From assembly GCF_005771565.1 (NCBI RefSeq), contig NZ_VAWA01000006.1, positions 72,151-136,150 on the forward strand: a stretch of 64,000 bases of DNA, written 5' to 3'. Below the pieces are notes generated by a model. It was not told the origin of the DNA. It searched no databases and was given only the letters and a program-made list of their open reading frames with translations. This document shows positions 9,048 to 19,201 of the stretch, in pieces; the first letter of the stretch is position 1, and each line of letters starts with the position of its first letter. Both the position numbers and the translations under genes were made by a program. The DNA is from Nesterenkonia sphaerica (GTDB lineage Bacteria > Actinomycetota > Actinomycetes > Actinomycetales > Micrococcaceae).

Positions 9048-9884
9048 CCTGCGAGCGCGCGCTCGGTGATCCGCTCAGCGTGCCGCAGCAGCGGCGCGTC
9101 GACCATGCTGCCGCGGAACTGGAAGGCACCGCCATGGTGTCTGGACTCCTCCAGCAGAGCGGCAGCGTACTCCGCCTCCTCCGCGGTCGGACGGTACGCC
9201 TGCCGAATAGTGCTGACTTGGCTGGGGTGGATACAGGCCTTGGCCGCGAATCCGCTGCCCACCGCGTCGGCTGCTTCCGCCGCCAATCCCGCAGTGTCGG
9301 AAATATCAGCGTAGATCGCATCCACTGCGGCCTTCCCGCGGGAGGCTGCGGCCAGCAGGATGGTGCTGCGCACGTGCCGGGCGATGTCCCGGTAGGTTCC
9401 GTCAGCGTGCCGCGAGGATGTCCCGCCGAGCGAGACCACGAGGTCTTCCGCGCCCCACATGATGGCGGTGGTGGCCGGGTGCTCGGCGATCTGCGCGGCT
9501 GCGGCCGCCCCGGCAGCGGTCTCACACAGCGCAATCACCCCGGCATGAGGCAGGCTGCGGTGCACCGCCTGGATATCCTCGGCACTCTCAGTCTTGGCGA
9601 GCATGATGTGTGGTGGCTGATGAGTGCTCAGCATCTGCATGTCAGCAGCGAAATCCGCGCCTGCGCTGGGATTGACCCGCACCACGGTGCGCCGCGCGGT
9701 TGCCGCATCAGCGCCGTGGAGATAGTCGGCGACCGCCTCACGAGCCCGGGTGCGGTCGGCCGGGGCCACCGCATCTTCGAGGTCGAGGATCACCGCGTCT
9801 GAGCGCTCGGCGGCTTTGGCGAACCTGTCCGGTCGGTCGGCCGGACAGAACAGCAGCGCAGGGCCCAGCAGGAACCCCGCGGTC

Positions 9885-9898
<14 letters not shown>
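9044..9898 (-). CDS. CitE-like beta-hydroxyacyl-CoA lyase (HMG-CoA / citramalyl-CoA lyase type)
   Basis: This is an HpcH/HpaI-CitE superfamily lyase of 284 residues. It opens with ALLFCPADRPDRFAKA and carries DAVILDLEDAV, the CETAAG segment with the metal-binding Glu, and GAEDLVVSLGG. Gene order (lyase, MaoC, acyl-CoA dehydrogenase, carboxylase alpha, carboxylase beta, acyl-CoA synthetase, TetR) matches M. tuberculosis Rv2498c-Rv2506. Rv2498c there has been characterised as a bifunctional lyase for leucine catabolism and itaconate dissimilation. I infer the same role here: splitting 3-hydroxy-3-methylglutaryl-CoA and possibly citramalyl-CoA. It is last in the operon and overlaps the MaoC gene by 14 nt. 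Confidence 0.88.
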
Positions 9899-10364
<466 letters not shown>

Positions 10365-10365
10365 C

Positions 10366-11529
10366 TCAGGACAGCCCCAGCGAGCGGGCGATGAGCATCA
10401 GCTGCACTTCAGTGGTGCCCTCACCGACTTCGAGGATTTTGGAGTCTCGGTAGTGGCGCGCCACCGTGTATTCGTTGATGAATCCGTAGCCGCCGAAGAT
10501 CTGGGTGGCGTCCCTCGCGTTGTCCATGGCTGCCTCCCCTGCGACGAGCTTGGCGATCGAAGCCTCAGTCTTGAATGGCTTTCCTGCAGCCATGCGGGCG
10601 GCAGCCTCGTAGTAGGCCAGTCGCGCGGTGTGCGACCGGGCCTGCATTCGGGCGATCTTGAAGGAGATGCCCTGGTAGGCGCTGATGGCTGAGCCGAAGG
10701 TCCGGCGTTCCTTCGCGTATCGGACCGCCTGATCCACACAGCCCTGAGCAGCGCCGGTGGCGAGGGCCGCGATGGCGATGCGCCCCTCGTCGAGGATCCC
10801 CAGGAAATTCGCATAGCCGCGGCCGCGCTGACCCAGCAGATTCTCCTCCGGGACCCGGCAGGTGGTGAAAGAGAGCGGATGGGTGTCGGATGCGTTCCAC
10901 CCGACCTTGTCATAGCCGGGCCCCACGGCGAATCCGTCGGTCCCGGAAGGAACGATGATCGTGGAGATCTCTTTCTGACTGGTGCCGTCACTCGCCTGCG
11001 AGGTGCCGGTCACGGCGGTCACCGTCACCAGAGAGGTGATGTCAGTGCCTGAGTTGGTGATGAACTCCTTGGTCCCGTCGATCACCCACTCCCCGCCGTC
11101 CAGACGTGCGGTGGTCTTGGTCCCGGACGCATCGGAGCCGGCGTCGGTCTCAGTCAGGCCGAAACCCGCCAGACGCTGCCCGCTGAGCAGGTCCGGCAGC
11201 CACCTCTGCTTCTGCTCCTCGGTCCCGTACCGGTAGATCGGCATCGCCCCCAGCCCGACGCCGGCCTCAAGCGTGATCGCCACCGACTGGTCGACTTTGG
11301 CGATCTCCTCCAACGCCAGGCACAGCGCCAGATAGTCGCCGCCCTCACCCCCGTACTCCTCGGGAAAGGGGAGCCCGAAGAGCCCCATACTGCCCATTTG
11401 GGCGATGACCTCATAGGGGAAGCTGTGTGCGGCGTCGTGCTCGGCCGACACTGGGGCGATGACCTGCTCGGCAAAATCTCGCACCGACTCGGCCAGCGCT
11501 TGGTGGTCTTCGGACAGCAGCTGCGTCAT
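10366..11529 (-). CDS. Acyl-CoA dehydrogenase, probably for isovaleryl-CoA or a related short branched acyl-CoA
   Basis: This is an FAD-dependent dehydrogenase of 387 residues. Visible family motifs are GFGLTETDAGSDA (FAD and substrate binding), the IFGGYGFINEYTVARHYRD segment and the C-terminal VGEGTTEVQ. The operon makes isovaleryl-CoA the likely substrate. However, a Glu in GEGT occupies the position used as base in short/medium-chain enzymes, where isovaleryl-CoA dehydrogenases usually have another residue, so specificity is open. The FadE19-like position in the Rv2498c-type cluster fits. It overlaps the carboxylase alpha stop by 4 nt. Confidence 0.92.
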   Translation of the reverse strand: MTQLLSEDHQALAESVRDFAEQVIAPVSAEHDAAHSFPYEVIAQMGSMGLFGLPFPEEYGGEGGDYLALCLALEEIAKVDQSVAITLEAGVGLGAMPIYRYGTEEQKQRWLPDLLSGQRLAGFGLTETDAGSDASGTKTTARLDGGEWVIDGTKEFITNSGTDITSLVTVTAVTGTSQASDGTSQKEISTIIVPSGTDGFAVGPGYDKVGWNASDTHPLSFTTCRVPEENLLGQRGRGYANFLGILDEGRIAIAALATGAAQGCVDQAVRYAKERRTFGSAISAYQGISFKIARMQARSHTARLAYYEAAARMAAGKPFKTEASIAKLVAGEAAMDNARDATQIFGGYGFINEYTVARHYRDSKILEVGEGTTEVQLMLIARSLGLS

Positions 11530-13550
11530 GTCTCTAGTCCTTGCTCTTGGGAGGAGGGATCGGCTTCCACGGTGGCCAGCACCTGGCCCAAACGAACTGT
11601 CTCGCCTGCTCTGACGTGCAGCCGGACCGTGCCGGGAAGCGGTGCAGTCAGGGGGTGTTCCATCTTCATCGCCTCCACCGTCACCAGCCGGGCGCCGGCG
11701 GGGACCTGGTCGCCGGAGCTGACGGCCAAGGAGACCACCGTTCCGGGCATCGGGGAGGTGACCTCTGGAACGGCGTCGACGGATTCGGCCTCGATCAGCC
11801 GCAGCTGACGGTGTGTCTGGGCCTCCTGGTCCAGCACGGTGACCATGCCGGTGAACCCATCAGCTGTAATCCATACCTGGGCGCCCTCTCGGGTGCGCGG
11901 CCCCGCACTGAGGTGGACCCGCGCGGTGGTCTCTGCGGTGCGCAGCAGATAGGACCCCGGGTGCTCACCGCGGTGGAGCTGGATATCACCGCCGACGACG
12001 ACGTCGAACAGTTCCTCGGCTGCCCCCGGGCGCTGCCACAGCACTTCCACGGTCCGGGCATGGGGAGCAGTCAGCCGCCACCCGTCGCGCTGCCATCCGC
12101 GGGGACCGGTGCGCTCTGCGGGGGGAACCTCCGCAGGCCCGAGGTGGGAGGCAAAGATGGCTGCGGCGGCAGCGTGGTGCTGCTGGGGGCCGGGGCTCTG
12201 TAGGTCCGGCAGCTTCCGCTCGATCATCGTGGTGTCCAGGCGTCCGGCCCGCACATCCGGATCCGCGGTCAGCTGCAGCAGATACTGGGTATTGGTCGTC
12301 ACCCCGTGGACGACGGTGTCCGCCAAAGCGTGCTGCAGCCGGGACAGAGCCTGGGCGCGGTCAGCACCGGTGGTGATGACTTTGGCAAGCATGGGATCGT
12401 ACTCGGTGCCCACCTGCAGCCCGTGGACCAGCGCAGAGTCCACCCGGACCCCTGCGCCCCGGGGCTCAGCGAGACCGATGATCTCACCGGTGCTGGGCAT
12501 GAACCCCGCTTCAGGGTCTTCGGCGTAGATGCGAGCCTCCACGGCGTGACCGGTCAGGGCGATGTCCTGCTGGCGCAGCTCCAGCGGCTCCCCGGCAGCG
12601 ATTCTCAGCTGCTGCTCCACAAGATCCACCCCGGTGACCTGCTCAGTAACTGGGTGCTCCACCTGCAGCCGGGTGTTCATCTCCATGAAGTGGAACTTCT
12701 CCGGCTCCTCATCGGAGACCAGGAACTCGACGGTGCCCGCCCCTCGGTAGTTGACGCTGCGAGCGGTGTCGACCGCCGCCTGGCCGATCCGGTCCCGGGT
12801 GGCCTCATCCAACAGGGCGGAGGGCGCTTCTTCGATAATCTTCTGGTGGCGCCGCTGCAGGGAGCATTCCCGTTCCCCCAGGTGGACCACATTGCCGTGA
12901 TTGTCGGCCAGTATTTGGACCTCAATGTGCCGGGGTGACCGGATGAGCTGCTCGATGAAAAGCGTGTCGTCGCCGAAGCTCGCCGCGGCCACCCGCCGGG
13001 CGGCGGCCAGGGACTCAGGCAGGTCGGCCGCCTGCTCCACCACCTGCATTCCTTTGCCCCCGCCTCCCGCAGAGGGCTTGATCAGCAGCGGGTACGTCAG
13101 TGTCTTGGCGGCCGCAATGAGCTGCTCATCGGTGAATCCCGGCTCACCGATGCCCTCGACCAGCGGCACGCCGGCCTGGGCGACGTGGTCCTTGGAGCGG
13201 ATCTTATCGCCCATCACTTCCAGGGCGTGTTCACCGGGACCGACGAAAACCAGGCCAGCCTCGGCGCAGGCACGGGCAAACCGCACATTCTCGGACAGGA
13301 ACCCATAGCCGGGGTGGATGGCCTCAGCACCGGACTGCTGTGCTGCAGCGATGACCGCGTCGATGTTCAGATAGGACTCAGCCGCCGCTGCAGGGCCCAC
13401 GCACACAGCGCGGTCGGCTGCGCGCACGTGCTTTGCCGCGGCGTCGGCTGCTGAGTAGATCGCCACGGCGGTGATGCCCAGTCGTTTGAGAGTCGTGATG
13501 ACCCGGTATGCGATTTCGCCGCGGTTGGCGACCAGAACAGTGCTGAACAT
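11526..13550 (-). CDS. Biotin carboxylase-BCCP fusion (methylcrotonyl-CoA carboxylase alpha subunit, AccA1-like)
   Basis: This 674-residue alpha subunit carries biotin carboxylase and biotin carrier domains on one chain. The N-terminus VLVANRGEIAYR, the ATP-grasp KPSAGGGGKGMQ and the MNTRLQVEHPVTE segment mark the carboxylase half. The C-terminal EAMKMEH contains the biotinylated lysine, near residue 629. With the beta subunit directly upstream it should carboxylate 3-methylcrotonyl-CoA in leucine breakdown; acetyl- or propionyl-CoA are less likely given the neighbours. The ATG has GGGAGA a few bases upstream. Biotin would come through the BioYMN system at 33-35 kb. Confidence 0.94.
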   Translation of the reverse strand: MFSTVLVANRGEIAYRVITTLKRLGITAVAIYSAADAAAKHVRAADRAVCVGPAAAAESYLNIDAVIAAAQQSGAEAIHPGYGFLSENVRFARACAEAGLVFVGPGEHALEVMGDKIRSKDHVAQAGVPLVEGIGEPGFTDEQLIAAAKTLTYPLLIKPSAGGGGKGMQVVEQAADLPESLAAARRVAAASFGDDTLFIEQLIRSPRHIEVQILADNHGNVVHLGERECSLQRRHQKIIEEAPSALLDEATRDRIGQAAVDTARSVNYRGAGTVEFLVSDEEPEKFHFMEMNTRLQVEHPVTEQVTGVDLVEQQLRIAAGEPLELRQQDIALTGHAVEARIYAEDPEAGFMPSTGEIIGLAEPRGAGVRVDSALVHGLQVGTEYDPMLAKVITTGADRAQALSRLQHALADTVVHGVTTNTQYLLQLTADPDVRAGRLDTTMIERKLPDLQSPGPQQHHAAAAAIFASHLGPAEVPPAERTGPRGWQRDGWRLTAPHARTVEVLWQRPGAAEELFDVVVGGDIQLHRGEHPGSYLLRTAETTARVHLSAGPRTREGAQVWITADGFTGMVTVLDQEAQTHRQLRLIEAESVDAVPEVTSPMPGTVVSLAVSSGDQVPAGARLVTVEAMKMEHPLTAPLPGTVRLHVRAGETVRLGQVLATVEADPSSQEQGLET

Positions 13551-13558
13551 GAGTCTCC

Positions 13559-15166
13559 CTACATCCGGAACAGACCGAAGCTGGTCTCAGGCAGGGGTGC
13601 GCGGGAGCAGGTCCCGAGAGCCATCGCGATCACTCTGCGGGTGTCGGCAGGATCTATCACGCCGTCGTCCCACAGCCGTGCGGTGGAGTAGTACGGCTGT
13701 CCCTGAGCCTCATACTTCTGCCGGATCGGTGTGGTGAAGGCTTCCTCCTCCTCCGCCGGCCACTGGTGCCCGGCGGCCTCAAGCTGATCGCGTTTGACAG
13801 TCGCGAGGACTGACGCCGCCTGCTGGCCGCCCATCACGGAGATGCGCGCATTGGGCCACATGAACACAAACCGCGGCGAGTAGGCCCTGCCGCACATGGA
13901 GTAGTTGCCCGCACCGAAGGACCCGCCGATGACCACGGTGATCTTCGGGACCCGGGTGGTGGCCACCGCGGTGACCATCTTGGCCCCGTTCTTCGCGATG
14001 CCCCCGGCCTCGTAGTCACGGCCCACCATGAACCCAGAGATGTTCTGCAGGAACAGCAGCGGAATGCCGCGCTGGTCGCAGAGCTCGATGAAGTGCGCTC
14101 CCTTGAGTGAGGATTCGGAGAACAGGATGCCATTGTTGGCCACGATTCCCACCGGGTGACCGTCGATGTGAGCGAAGCCGGTGACCAGGGTGGTGCCGTA
14201 ATTGCGCTTGAACTCGTGGAACGCGCTGTCGTCGACCAATCGGGCGATCACCTCGCGCACTTCCCAGGGCTGGTTCACGTCGGTGGGGATAATGCCGTAG
14301 AGATCCTCGGCCTGGTGCCGCGGCGGCAGCGGCTCCTGAGTCTTCCACGCGCGGGCCTCCGGCGGGGGCAGGGTGGCTACGATGTCGCGGATGATCTGCA
14401 GCGCGTGGTCGTCATTCTCTGCCAAGTGGTCTGCCACGCCGGATTCGGAAGTGTGCACGCGCGCACCGCCGAGCTCCTCCGCGGTCACCACCTCGCCTGT
14501 GGCGGCCTTCACCAGCGGCGGGCCGCCGAGAAAGATCGTGCCTTGATTGCGCACAATGACCGACTCATCGCTCATGGCCGGCACATAGGCACCACCGGCA
14601 GTGCAGGAGCCCAGCACTGCGGCAAGCTGCGGGATCTTCTTGGCCGAGAGTCTGGCCTGATTGTAGAAGATCCGGCCAAAGTGCTCCCGGTCCGGGAAGA
14701 CTTCGTCCTGCATCGGGAGGAAAGCCCCGCCAGAATCCACCAGGTAGATGCAAGGGAGGCGGTTCTCCTCAGCGATCTCCTGGGCACGCAGGTGCTTCTT
14801 CACGGTGAGCGGGAAATACGTCCCACCCTTGACGGTGGAGTCATTGCACACGATCATCACCTGCCGCCCGTGCACCAGCCCAATTCCGGTGATCAGCCCC
14901 GCGGCGGGGGCGGCGTCGTCGTACATGCCGTGCGCAGCCAGGGCACCGACTTCCAGAAAAGGGCTGCCTTCATCCAGCACGCGGTTGACCCGGTCCCGCG
15001 GCAGCAGCCTGCCACGGTCAATGTGGCGCTGACGGGACTTCTCCGGCCCGCCGAGCGCGGCTCGGGACAGGTGCTCCTGGAGCTGGGCGACAAGCTGACG
15101 GTTCGCAGCAGCGTTCGAGGTGAAGTCCGCGGACTGAAGGTCAGCTGTGCTCAGCAGTGACTCCAC
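13559..15166 (-). CDS. Carboxyltransferase beta subunit (methylcrotonyl-CoA carboxylase, AccD1-like)
   Basis: This acyl-CoA carboxyltransferase transfers CO2 from carboxybiotin. It contains [19 protein letters not shown], the [16 protein letters not shown] oxyanion region and [15 protein letters not shown], the last diagnostic of methylcrotonyl-CoA carboxylase beta subunits. The GTG at 15166 (535 residues) is preferred because GGGAGG lies about 8 nt upstream; a GTG at 15193 is also in frame. It is the first gene of the operon and faces the TetR gene across a region with a palindromic candidate operator. The alpha-subunit gene starts 8 nt downstream. Confidence 0.95.
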   Translation of the reverse strand: MESLLSTADLQSADFTSNAAANRQLVAQLQEHLSRAALGGPEKSRQRHIDRGRLLPRDRVNRVLDEGSPFLEVGALAAHGMYDDAAPAAGLITGIGLVHGRQVMIVCNDSTVKGGTYFPLTVKKHLRAQEIAEENRLPCIYLVDSGGAFLPMQDEVFPDREHFGRIFYNQARLSAKKIPQLAAVLGSCTAGGAYVPAMSDESVIVRNQGTIFLGGPPLVKAATGEVVTAEELGGARVHTSESGVADHLAENDDHALQIIRDIVATLPPPEARAWKTQEPLPPRHQAEDLYGIIPTDVNQPWEVREVIARLVDDSAFHEFKRNYGTTLVTGFAHIDGHPVGIVANNGILFSESSLKGAHFIELCDQRGIPLLFLQNISGFMVGRDYEAGGIAKNGAKMVTAVATTRVPKITVVIGGSFGAGNYSMCGRAYSPRFVFMWPNARISVMGGQQAASVLATVKRDQLEAAGHQWPAEEEEAFTTPIRQKYEAQGQPYYSTARLWDDGVIDPADTRRVIAMALGTCSRAPLPETSFGLFRM

Positions 15167-15204
15167 TGTGGATATCCTCCCGATCACGCTCACCGAGCAA
15201 GATT

Positions 15205-15225
15205 TTGAGTTAACGTTGACTAACT
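15205..15225. promoter_or_regulatory. Candidate TetR operator in the divergent carboxylase/TetR intergenic region
   Basis: An inverted repeat AGTTA-N8-TAACT spans 15208-15225. The 11-mer at 15205-15215 (TTGAGTTAACG) recurs exactly, in reverse complement, at 15967-15977 before the acyl-CoA synthetase. The region is AT-rich relative to its surroundings. That TetR binds here is inferred from position and repetition. Confidence 0.55.
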
Positions 15226-15263
15226 GAAATCTAACTTAGTGGCGGTGATCACGTTTGTCCAGC

Positions 15264-15899
15264 ATGCCCGAACCCCCGCCGAAGACGCGACGGCAGACCG
15301 AAAAGGAGCAACGATACCGAGACCTCCTGGAGGCCGCGGGCCGATTGTTCGGCACCTATGGCTACGCTTCGGTGGCCCTGGACGACATTGGGAGCCAGGT
15401 GGGGGTCTCCGGGCAGGCCATCTACCGGCACTTCAGGGGCAAGCAGGACCTGCTCGGGCGGTTGCTGCTGGACAGCAGCTCGAAGCTGCTGGCGGGCGGA
15501 CGGCGCATTCATCAGCAGCACCCGGAGGCGCAGGAGCAGCTGGAGCAGCTCATTGACTTCCACGTCGCCTTCGCATTGGAGTCACCCGAGATCATCCGTG
15601 TCCAGGAGCAGGAGATGCCCCAGCTGGTGGACGCTGACCGCTCCGCGGTGCGGCAGATGCAGCGGGAGTACCTCGAGATCTGGAGTGGCGTGATCGCACG
15701 GCTGCATCCTGAGATTGACAGTATTGAGCTGCGCACCCGGATCCATGGAGGCTTCGGGCTGATCAATTCCACCGCGCACTCCATGAAACATGCCTATCGG
15801 CGCCCGCCCACCGGGGACGAGGTCGCCGCCATCGCACCCACCCTGGCAGCCATGGCGCGAGCCGCGCTGCGATGCCGCGTCCCCCGCTCGGAAGAGTGA
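15264..15899 (+). CDS. TetR family transcriptional regulator of the leucine/acyl-CoA cluster
   Basis: This is a 211-residue one-domain repressor. The N-terminal helix-turn-helix is clear: LLEAAGRLFGTYGYASVALDDIG, then VSGQAIYRHFRGKQDLL. The C-terminal ligand domain is larger and Glu-rich (EQEMPQ). It is divergent from the carboxylase operon and lies 97 nt before the acyl-CoA synthetase in the same direction, the place of Rv2506 in the M. tuberculosis cluster. It probably senses an acyl-CoA intermediate and represses both transcripts. ATG 15264 is used; a TTG at 15255 has better spacing to GGCGGTG. Confidence 0.9.
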   Translation: MPEPPPKTRRQTEKEQRYRDLLEAAGRLFGTYGYASVALDDIGSQVGVSGQAIYRHFRGKQDLLGRLLLDSSSKLLAGGRRIHQQHPEAQEQLEQLIDFHVAFALESPEIIRVQEQEMPQLVDADRSAVRQMQREYLEIWSGVIARLHPEIDSIELRTRIHGGFGLINSTAHSMKHAYRRPPTGDEVAAIAPTLAAMARAALRCRVPRSEE

Positions 15900-15924
15900 A
15901 GGGCAGCCCGAACCGGAACACCTC

Positions 15925-15977
15925 TTGGTGACTCAGGTCACACGCTGCTACGTTTGGGTTACACGGCGTTAACTCAA
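15925..15977 (+). promoter_or_regulatory. Promoter and operator upstream of the acyl-CoA synthetase
   Basis: TTGGTG (15925-15930) and TACGTT (15949-15954) are separated by 18 nt and make a reasonable sigma-70-type promoter. An inverted repeat GTGAC-TCAG-GTCAC (15928-15941) overlaps the -35. CGTTAACTCAA (15967-15977), the exact reverse complement of the sequence in the other candidate operator, sits just after the predicted start point, well placed for repression. Confidence 0.5.
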
Positions 15978-15996
15978 TTGCTGGAGGTGAATCACG

Positions 15997-17676
15997 GTGA
16001 CTGCGACGGCCGCCAGCGGTGCGCCCTTGACCCGCTCCCACGACGTGGGACCCACTGATACTCCCCTGCTGGAGCACACCATTGGCGAAGCGCTGCGGGA
16101 CAGCGCGGCACGCTATACCGAGCGGGAGGCCCTGGTGGATGTCAGCGCCGGGCGGCGTTGGAGCTATGGGCAGTTCCGTCAGGATGTCCGCCGCCTGGCC
16201 ACTGGTCTGCACCGGGCAGGAGTGCGGCAGGGCGACCGCGTCGGCATCTGGGGACCCAACAGCTGGGAATGGACGCTGACTCAGTTCGCCACAGCAGAAC
16301 TGGGCGCGATCCTCGTCACGATCAACCCCGCGTATCGCCAGCACGAAGTGAACTATGTGATCGAGCAGGCGGGTGTCACTGCGGTGATCTCCTCAGACGC
16401 CTTCAGGACACAGGACTACCCGAAGATGCTGGAGGCTGCCGGGGACTTCACGGTCAAGGCCATTATGGGCCGGTCCAGTTGGAGGGATCTGATGTCCGCG
16501 GAGGCCGATGAGGATCTCCTCGATGAGATCGCGGCGGGGCTGGATCCCAACGACCCCATCAATATCCAGTACACCTCTGGGACCACCGGCTTCCCCAAGG
16601 GCGCGACGCTGACGCACCGCAATATCCTCAACAACGGGTTCTTCGTCGGAGAAGTCAACCGCTATTCCCCCGCCGACCGGATCTGCATCCCAGTACCCTT
16701 CTACCACTGCTTCGGCATGGTGATGGGCAATCTCGCCGCCATCACCCACGGCTCAGCCATGATCATCCCCGCCGCCGCATTTGATCCCCGGGCCACGCTG
16801 CAGACAGTGGAGCGGGAACGCTGCACCAGCCTCTATGGTGTGCCGACGATGTTCATCGCCGAGCTGGGCCTGGAGGACTTCAGAAGCTTCGACCTCAGCA
16901 CACTGCGGACCGGCATCATGGCCGGCTCTCCGTGTCCCGAGGAGATCATGCGCCAGGTGATCGAACAGATGAACATGTCCGAGGTGACCATCTGCTACGG
17001 CATGACAGAAACCTCGCCGGTCTCCCTGCAGACCCGTCCTGAGGATGCTCTGGATCTGCGGGTATCAACAGTGGGGCGGGTGGTACCCCACGCGGAAGTC
17101 AAGATCGCCGACCCGGTCACCGGGGAGACCCTCCCGGTCAACACCGACGGGGAGGTCTGCACCCGCGGCTACCTGGTGATGAAGCAGTACTGGAACAACC
17201 CTGAGAAGACTGCCGAGGCCATTGACGGCGACCGCTGGATGCACACCGGGGACCTGGGCCGGATGGACCCACAGGGGTATGTCAAAGTGACCGGGCGCAT
17301 CAAAGACATGGTGATCCGCGGCGGGGAGAACATCTACCCGCGTGAGATCGAGGAGTTCCTCTACACCCACCCTGACATCATCGATGCCCAGGTGATCGGG
17401 GTTCCCGACCCCGCCTACGGCGAGGAGCTCATGGCGTGGGTGAGGCTTCGCGAGGATGCGCCCCGGCTGACCGTTGAAGACTTGCGGACGTTCTGCCACG
17501 GTGTCCTGGCACGCTACAAGATTCCGCGGTATCTCGCGGTGGTGGGCGAGTTTCCCACCACGGTGACCGGGAAAGTGCGGAAGGTCCAGCTGCGGCAGCA
17601 GGCCCTGGAGCTGCTGGCCACCCCGGGCGCCGTCGACGACGCCAAAGCCTCCACGGCGGCACAGGACTCCCCATAG
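15997..17676 (+). CDS. AMP-binding acyl-CoA synthetase (FadD35-like)
   Basis: This ANL-superfamily adenylating enzyme of 559 residues activates a carboxylic acid to its CoA thioester. The P-loop YTSGTTGFPKGA, the YGMTETSP motif, the GDLGRMD hinge region and the C-terminal TVTGKVRKVQLR with its catalytic lysine are all present. In this cluster the substrate is probably a branched or short-chain acid feeding the leucine or itaconate route; that is inferred. The GTG start has GGAGG 9 nt upstream. It shares a candidate operator with the carboxylase operon. Confidence 0.94.
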   Translation: MTATAASGAPLTRSHDVGPTDTPLLEHTIGEALRDSAARYTEREALVDVSAGRRWSYGQFRQDVRRLATGLHRAGVRQGDRVGIWGPNSWEWTLTQFATAELGAILVTINPAYRQHEVNYVIEQAGVTAVISSDAFRTQDYPKMLEAAGDFTVKAIMGRSSWRDLMSAEADEDLLDEIAAGLDPNDPINIQYTSGTTGFPKGATLTHRNILNNGFFVGEVNRYSPADRICIPVPFYHCFGMVMGNLAAITHGSAMIIPAAAFDPRATLQTVERERCTSLYGVPTMFIAELGLEDFRSFDLSTLRTGIMAGSPCPEEIMRQVIEQMNMSEVTICYGMTETSPVSLQTRPEDALDLRVSTVGRVVPHAEVKIADPVTGETLPVNTDGEVCTRGYLVMKQYWNNPEKTAEAIDGDRWMHTGDLGRMDPQGYVKVTGRIKDMVIRGGENIYPREIEEFLYTHPDIIDAQVIGVPDPAYGEELMAWVRLREDAPRLTVEDLRTFCHGVLARYKIPRYLAVVGEFPTTVTGKVRKVQLRQQALELLATPGAVDDAKASTAAQDSP

Positions 17677-17702
17677 TCTGGAGCCCCGCGCCGCCGGGAG
17701 CC

Positions 17703-19124
17703 CTATCCGGGGTGAGTCATGGACATGACATCGAGGGCTTGGTCGAGCTGCTCCTGCGTCAGCTCCCCCCGCTCCAGGTAGCCCAGATCCACCACTGCAT
17801 CGCGGACGGTGAGCTTGTTCTTCACCGCATGCTTGGCGATCTCGGCGGCAGCTTCATAGCCGATGTGCTTGTTCAGCGGTGTCACCACCGAGGGTGAGGC
17901 GCCCGCCAGGAAGGCGCACCGTTCCTTATTGGCGCTGAGCCCGCTGATCATCTTGTCGGCCATCACCCGTGAGGTATTGGACAGCAGGCGGATGGACTCC
18001 AGCAGATTGGCGGCCATCACGGGGATGCCGACATTGAGCTCGAAGGCACCATTGGTGCTGCTCAGTGCCACGGTGGCGTCATTGCCGACCACCTGGGCGC
18101 AGACTTGGATCGCGGATTCGCAGATCACCGGGTTGACCTTGCCGGGCATGATGGATGATCCCGGCTGCAGATCGGGGATGGCCAGTTCGCCCAGACCGGT
18201 GTTGGGCCCGGAGCCCATCCAGCGCAGGTCATTGTTGATCTTCATCAGCGAGTAGGCAATGTTGCGCAGCTGACCCGAGGCCTCCACCAGCCCATCCCGA
18301 TTGGCCTGGGCCTCGAAGTGATCACGGGCTTCGGTCAGCGGCAGGCCGGTATCCTTCGCGAGGTTCGCAATGGCTTTCTCTGCAAACCCCAGCGGTGTAT
18401 TGATACCGGTTCCCACGGCAGTGCCGCCCAGCGGCACTTCAGCCACCCGAGGCAATGAGGAGTCAATGCGCTCGATTCCGTACCGCACCTGGGCGGCGTA
18501 TCCGGAGAATTCCTGGCCGAGGGTGACCGGCGTGGCATCCATGAGGTGGGTGCGGCCGGACTTCACGATCTCTGCGAACTCCCCGGCTTTCTCCTCCAGG
18601 GCTTCTGCCAAGTGCGCCAGAGCGGGCTTGAGGTCATTGATCAGCGCCGAGGTGGCTGCCACGTGCACGCTGGTCGGGAAGACGTCATTGGAGGACTGGG
18701 AGGCGTTGACGTGGTCGTTGGGGTGAACTTCCTTCTCCGAGCCCTGCTCCGCGAGGTAGCGGTTGGCCAGAGTGGCCAAGACCTCGTTGGTGTTCATATT
18801 GGAGCTGGTGCCGGAGCCGGTTTGGAAGACATCGATCGGGAAGTGCTCATTGAGCTCCCCGGAGGCCACCTGATCAGCTGCTTTGACGATCGCTTCGGCG
18901 AGTTCAGCATCGAGGACTCCGACTTCAGCGTTGGCCTGTGCTGCAGCTTTCTTCACCCGAGCCAGCGCCTCAATATGGGCAGGCTCCAGGGTGCGCCCGG
19001 AGATCGGGAAGTTTTCGACCGCGCGCTGGGTCTGCGCGCGGTACAGGGCATGCGCGGGCACCCGGACCTCGCCCATGGTGTCGCGCTCGATTCGGTATTC
19101 GTTCTCAGTGGAAGCATCGCTCAT
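17703..19124 (-). CDS. fumC: Class II fumarate hydratase
   Basis: This TCA-cycle enzyme converts fumarate to malate. The 473-residue protein contains the superfamily signature [25 protein letters not shown] near the N-terminal third and [14 protein letters not shown], all matching class II fumarases rather than argininosuccinate lyase or aspartase. The transcript is probably leaderless: TAGGAT ends 6 nt before the ATG. M. tuberculosis fum (Rv1098c) also neighbours glpX and phoH2. It is divergent from the rhomboid gene. Confidence 0.97.
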   Translation of the reverse strand: MSDASTENEYRIERDTMGEVRVPAHALYRAQTQRAVENFPISGRTLEPAHIEALARVKKAAAQANAEVGVLDAELAEAIVKAADQVASGELNEHFPIDVFQTGSGTSSNMNTNEVLATLANRYLAEQGSEKEVHPNDHVNASQSSNDVFPTSVHVAATSALINDLKPALAHLAEALEEKAGEFAEIVKSGRTHLMDATPVTLGQEFSGYAAQVRYGIERIDSSLPRVAEVPLGGTAVGTGINTPLGFAEKAIANLAKDTGLPLTEARDHFEAQANRDGLVEASGQLRNIAYSLMKINNDLRWMGSGPNTGLGELAIPDLQPGSSIMPGKVNPVICESAIQVCAQVVGNDATVALSSTNGAFELNVGIPVMAANLLESIRLLSNTSRVMADKMISGLSANKERCAFLAGASPSVVTPLNKHIGYEAAAEIAKHAVKNKLTVRDAVVDLGYLERGELTQEQLDQALDVMSMTHPG

Positions 19125-19201
19125 GTGCTCATCCTAACCTCAGGGTGGAGTCAGGGCTGGATCGGGGACCTGAGGCACCGGCGGATCCGTACCATAGGAG
19201 T
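19125..19201. promoter_or_regulatory. Divergent leaderless-type promoters of fumC and the rhomboid gene
   Basis: On the minus strand TAGGAT (19136-19131) is followed by 6 nt and the fumC ATG. On the plus strand TACCAT (19190-19195) is followed by 6 nt (AGGAGT) and the rhomboid ATG. The spacing places each transcription start at or near the start codon. The -35 elements are weak or absent. Confidence 0.5.
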
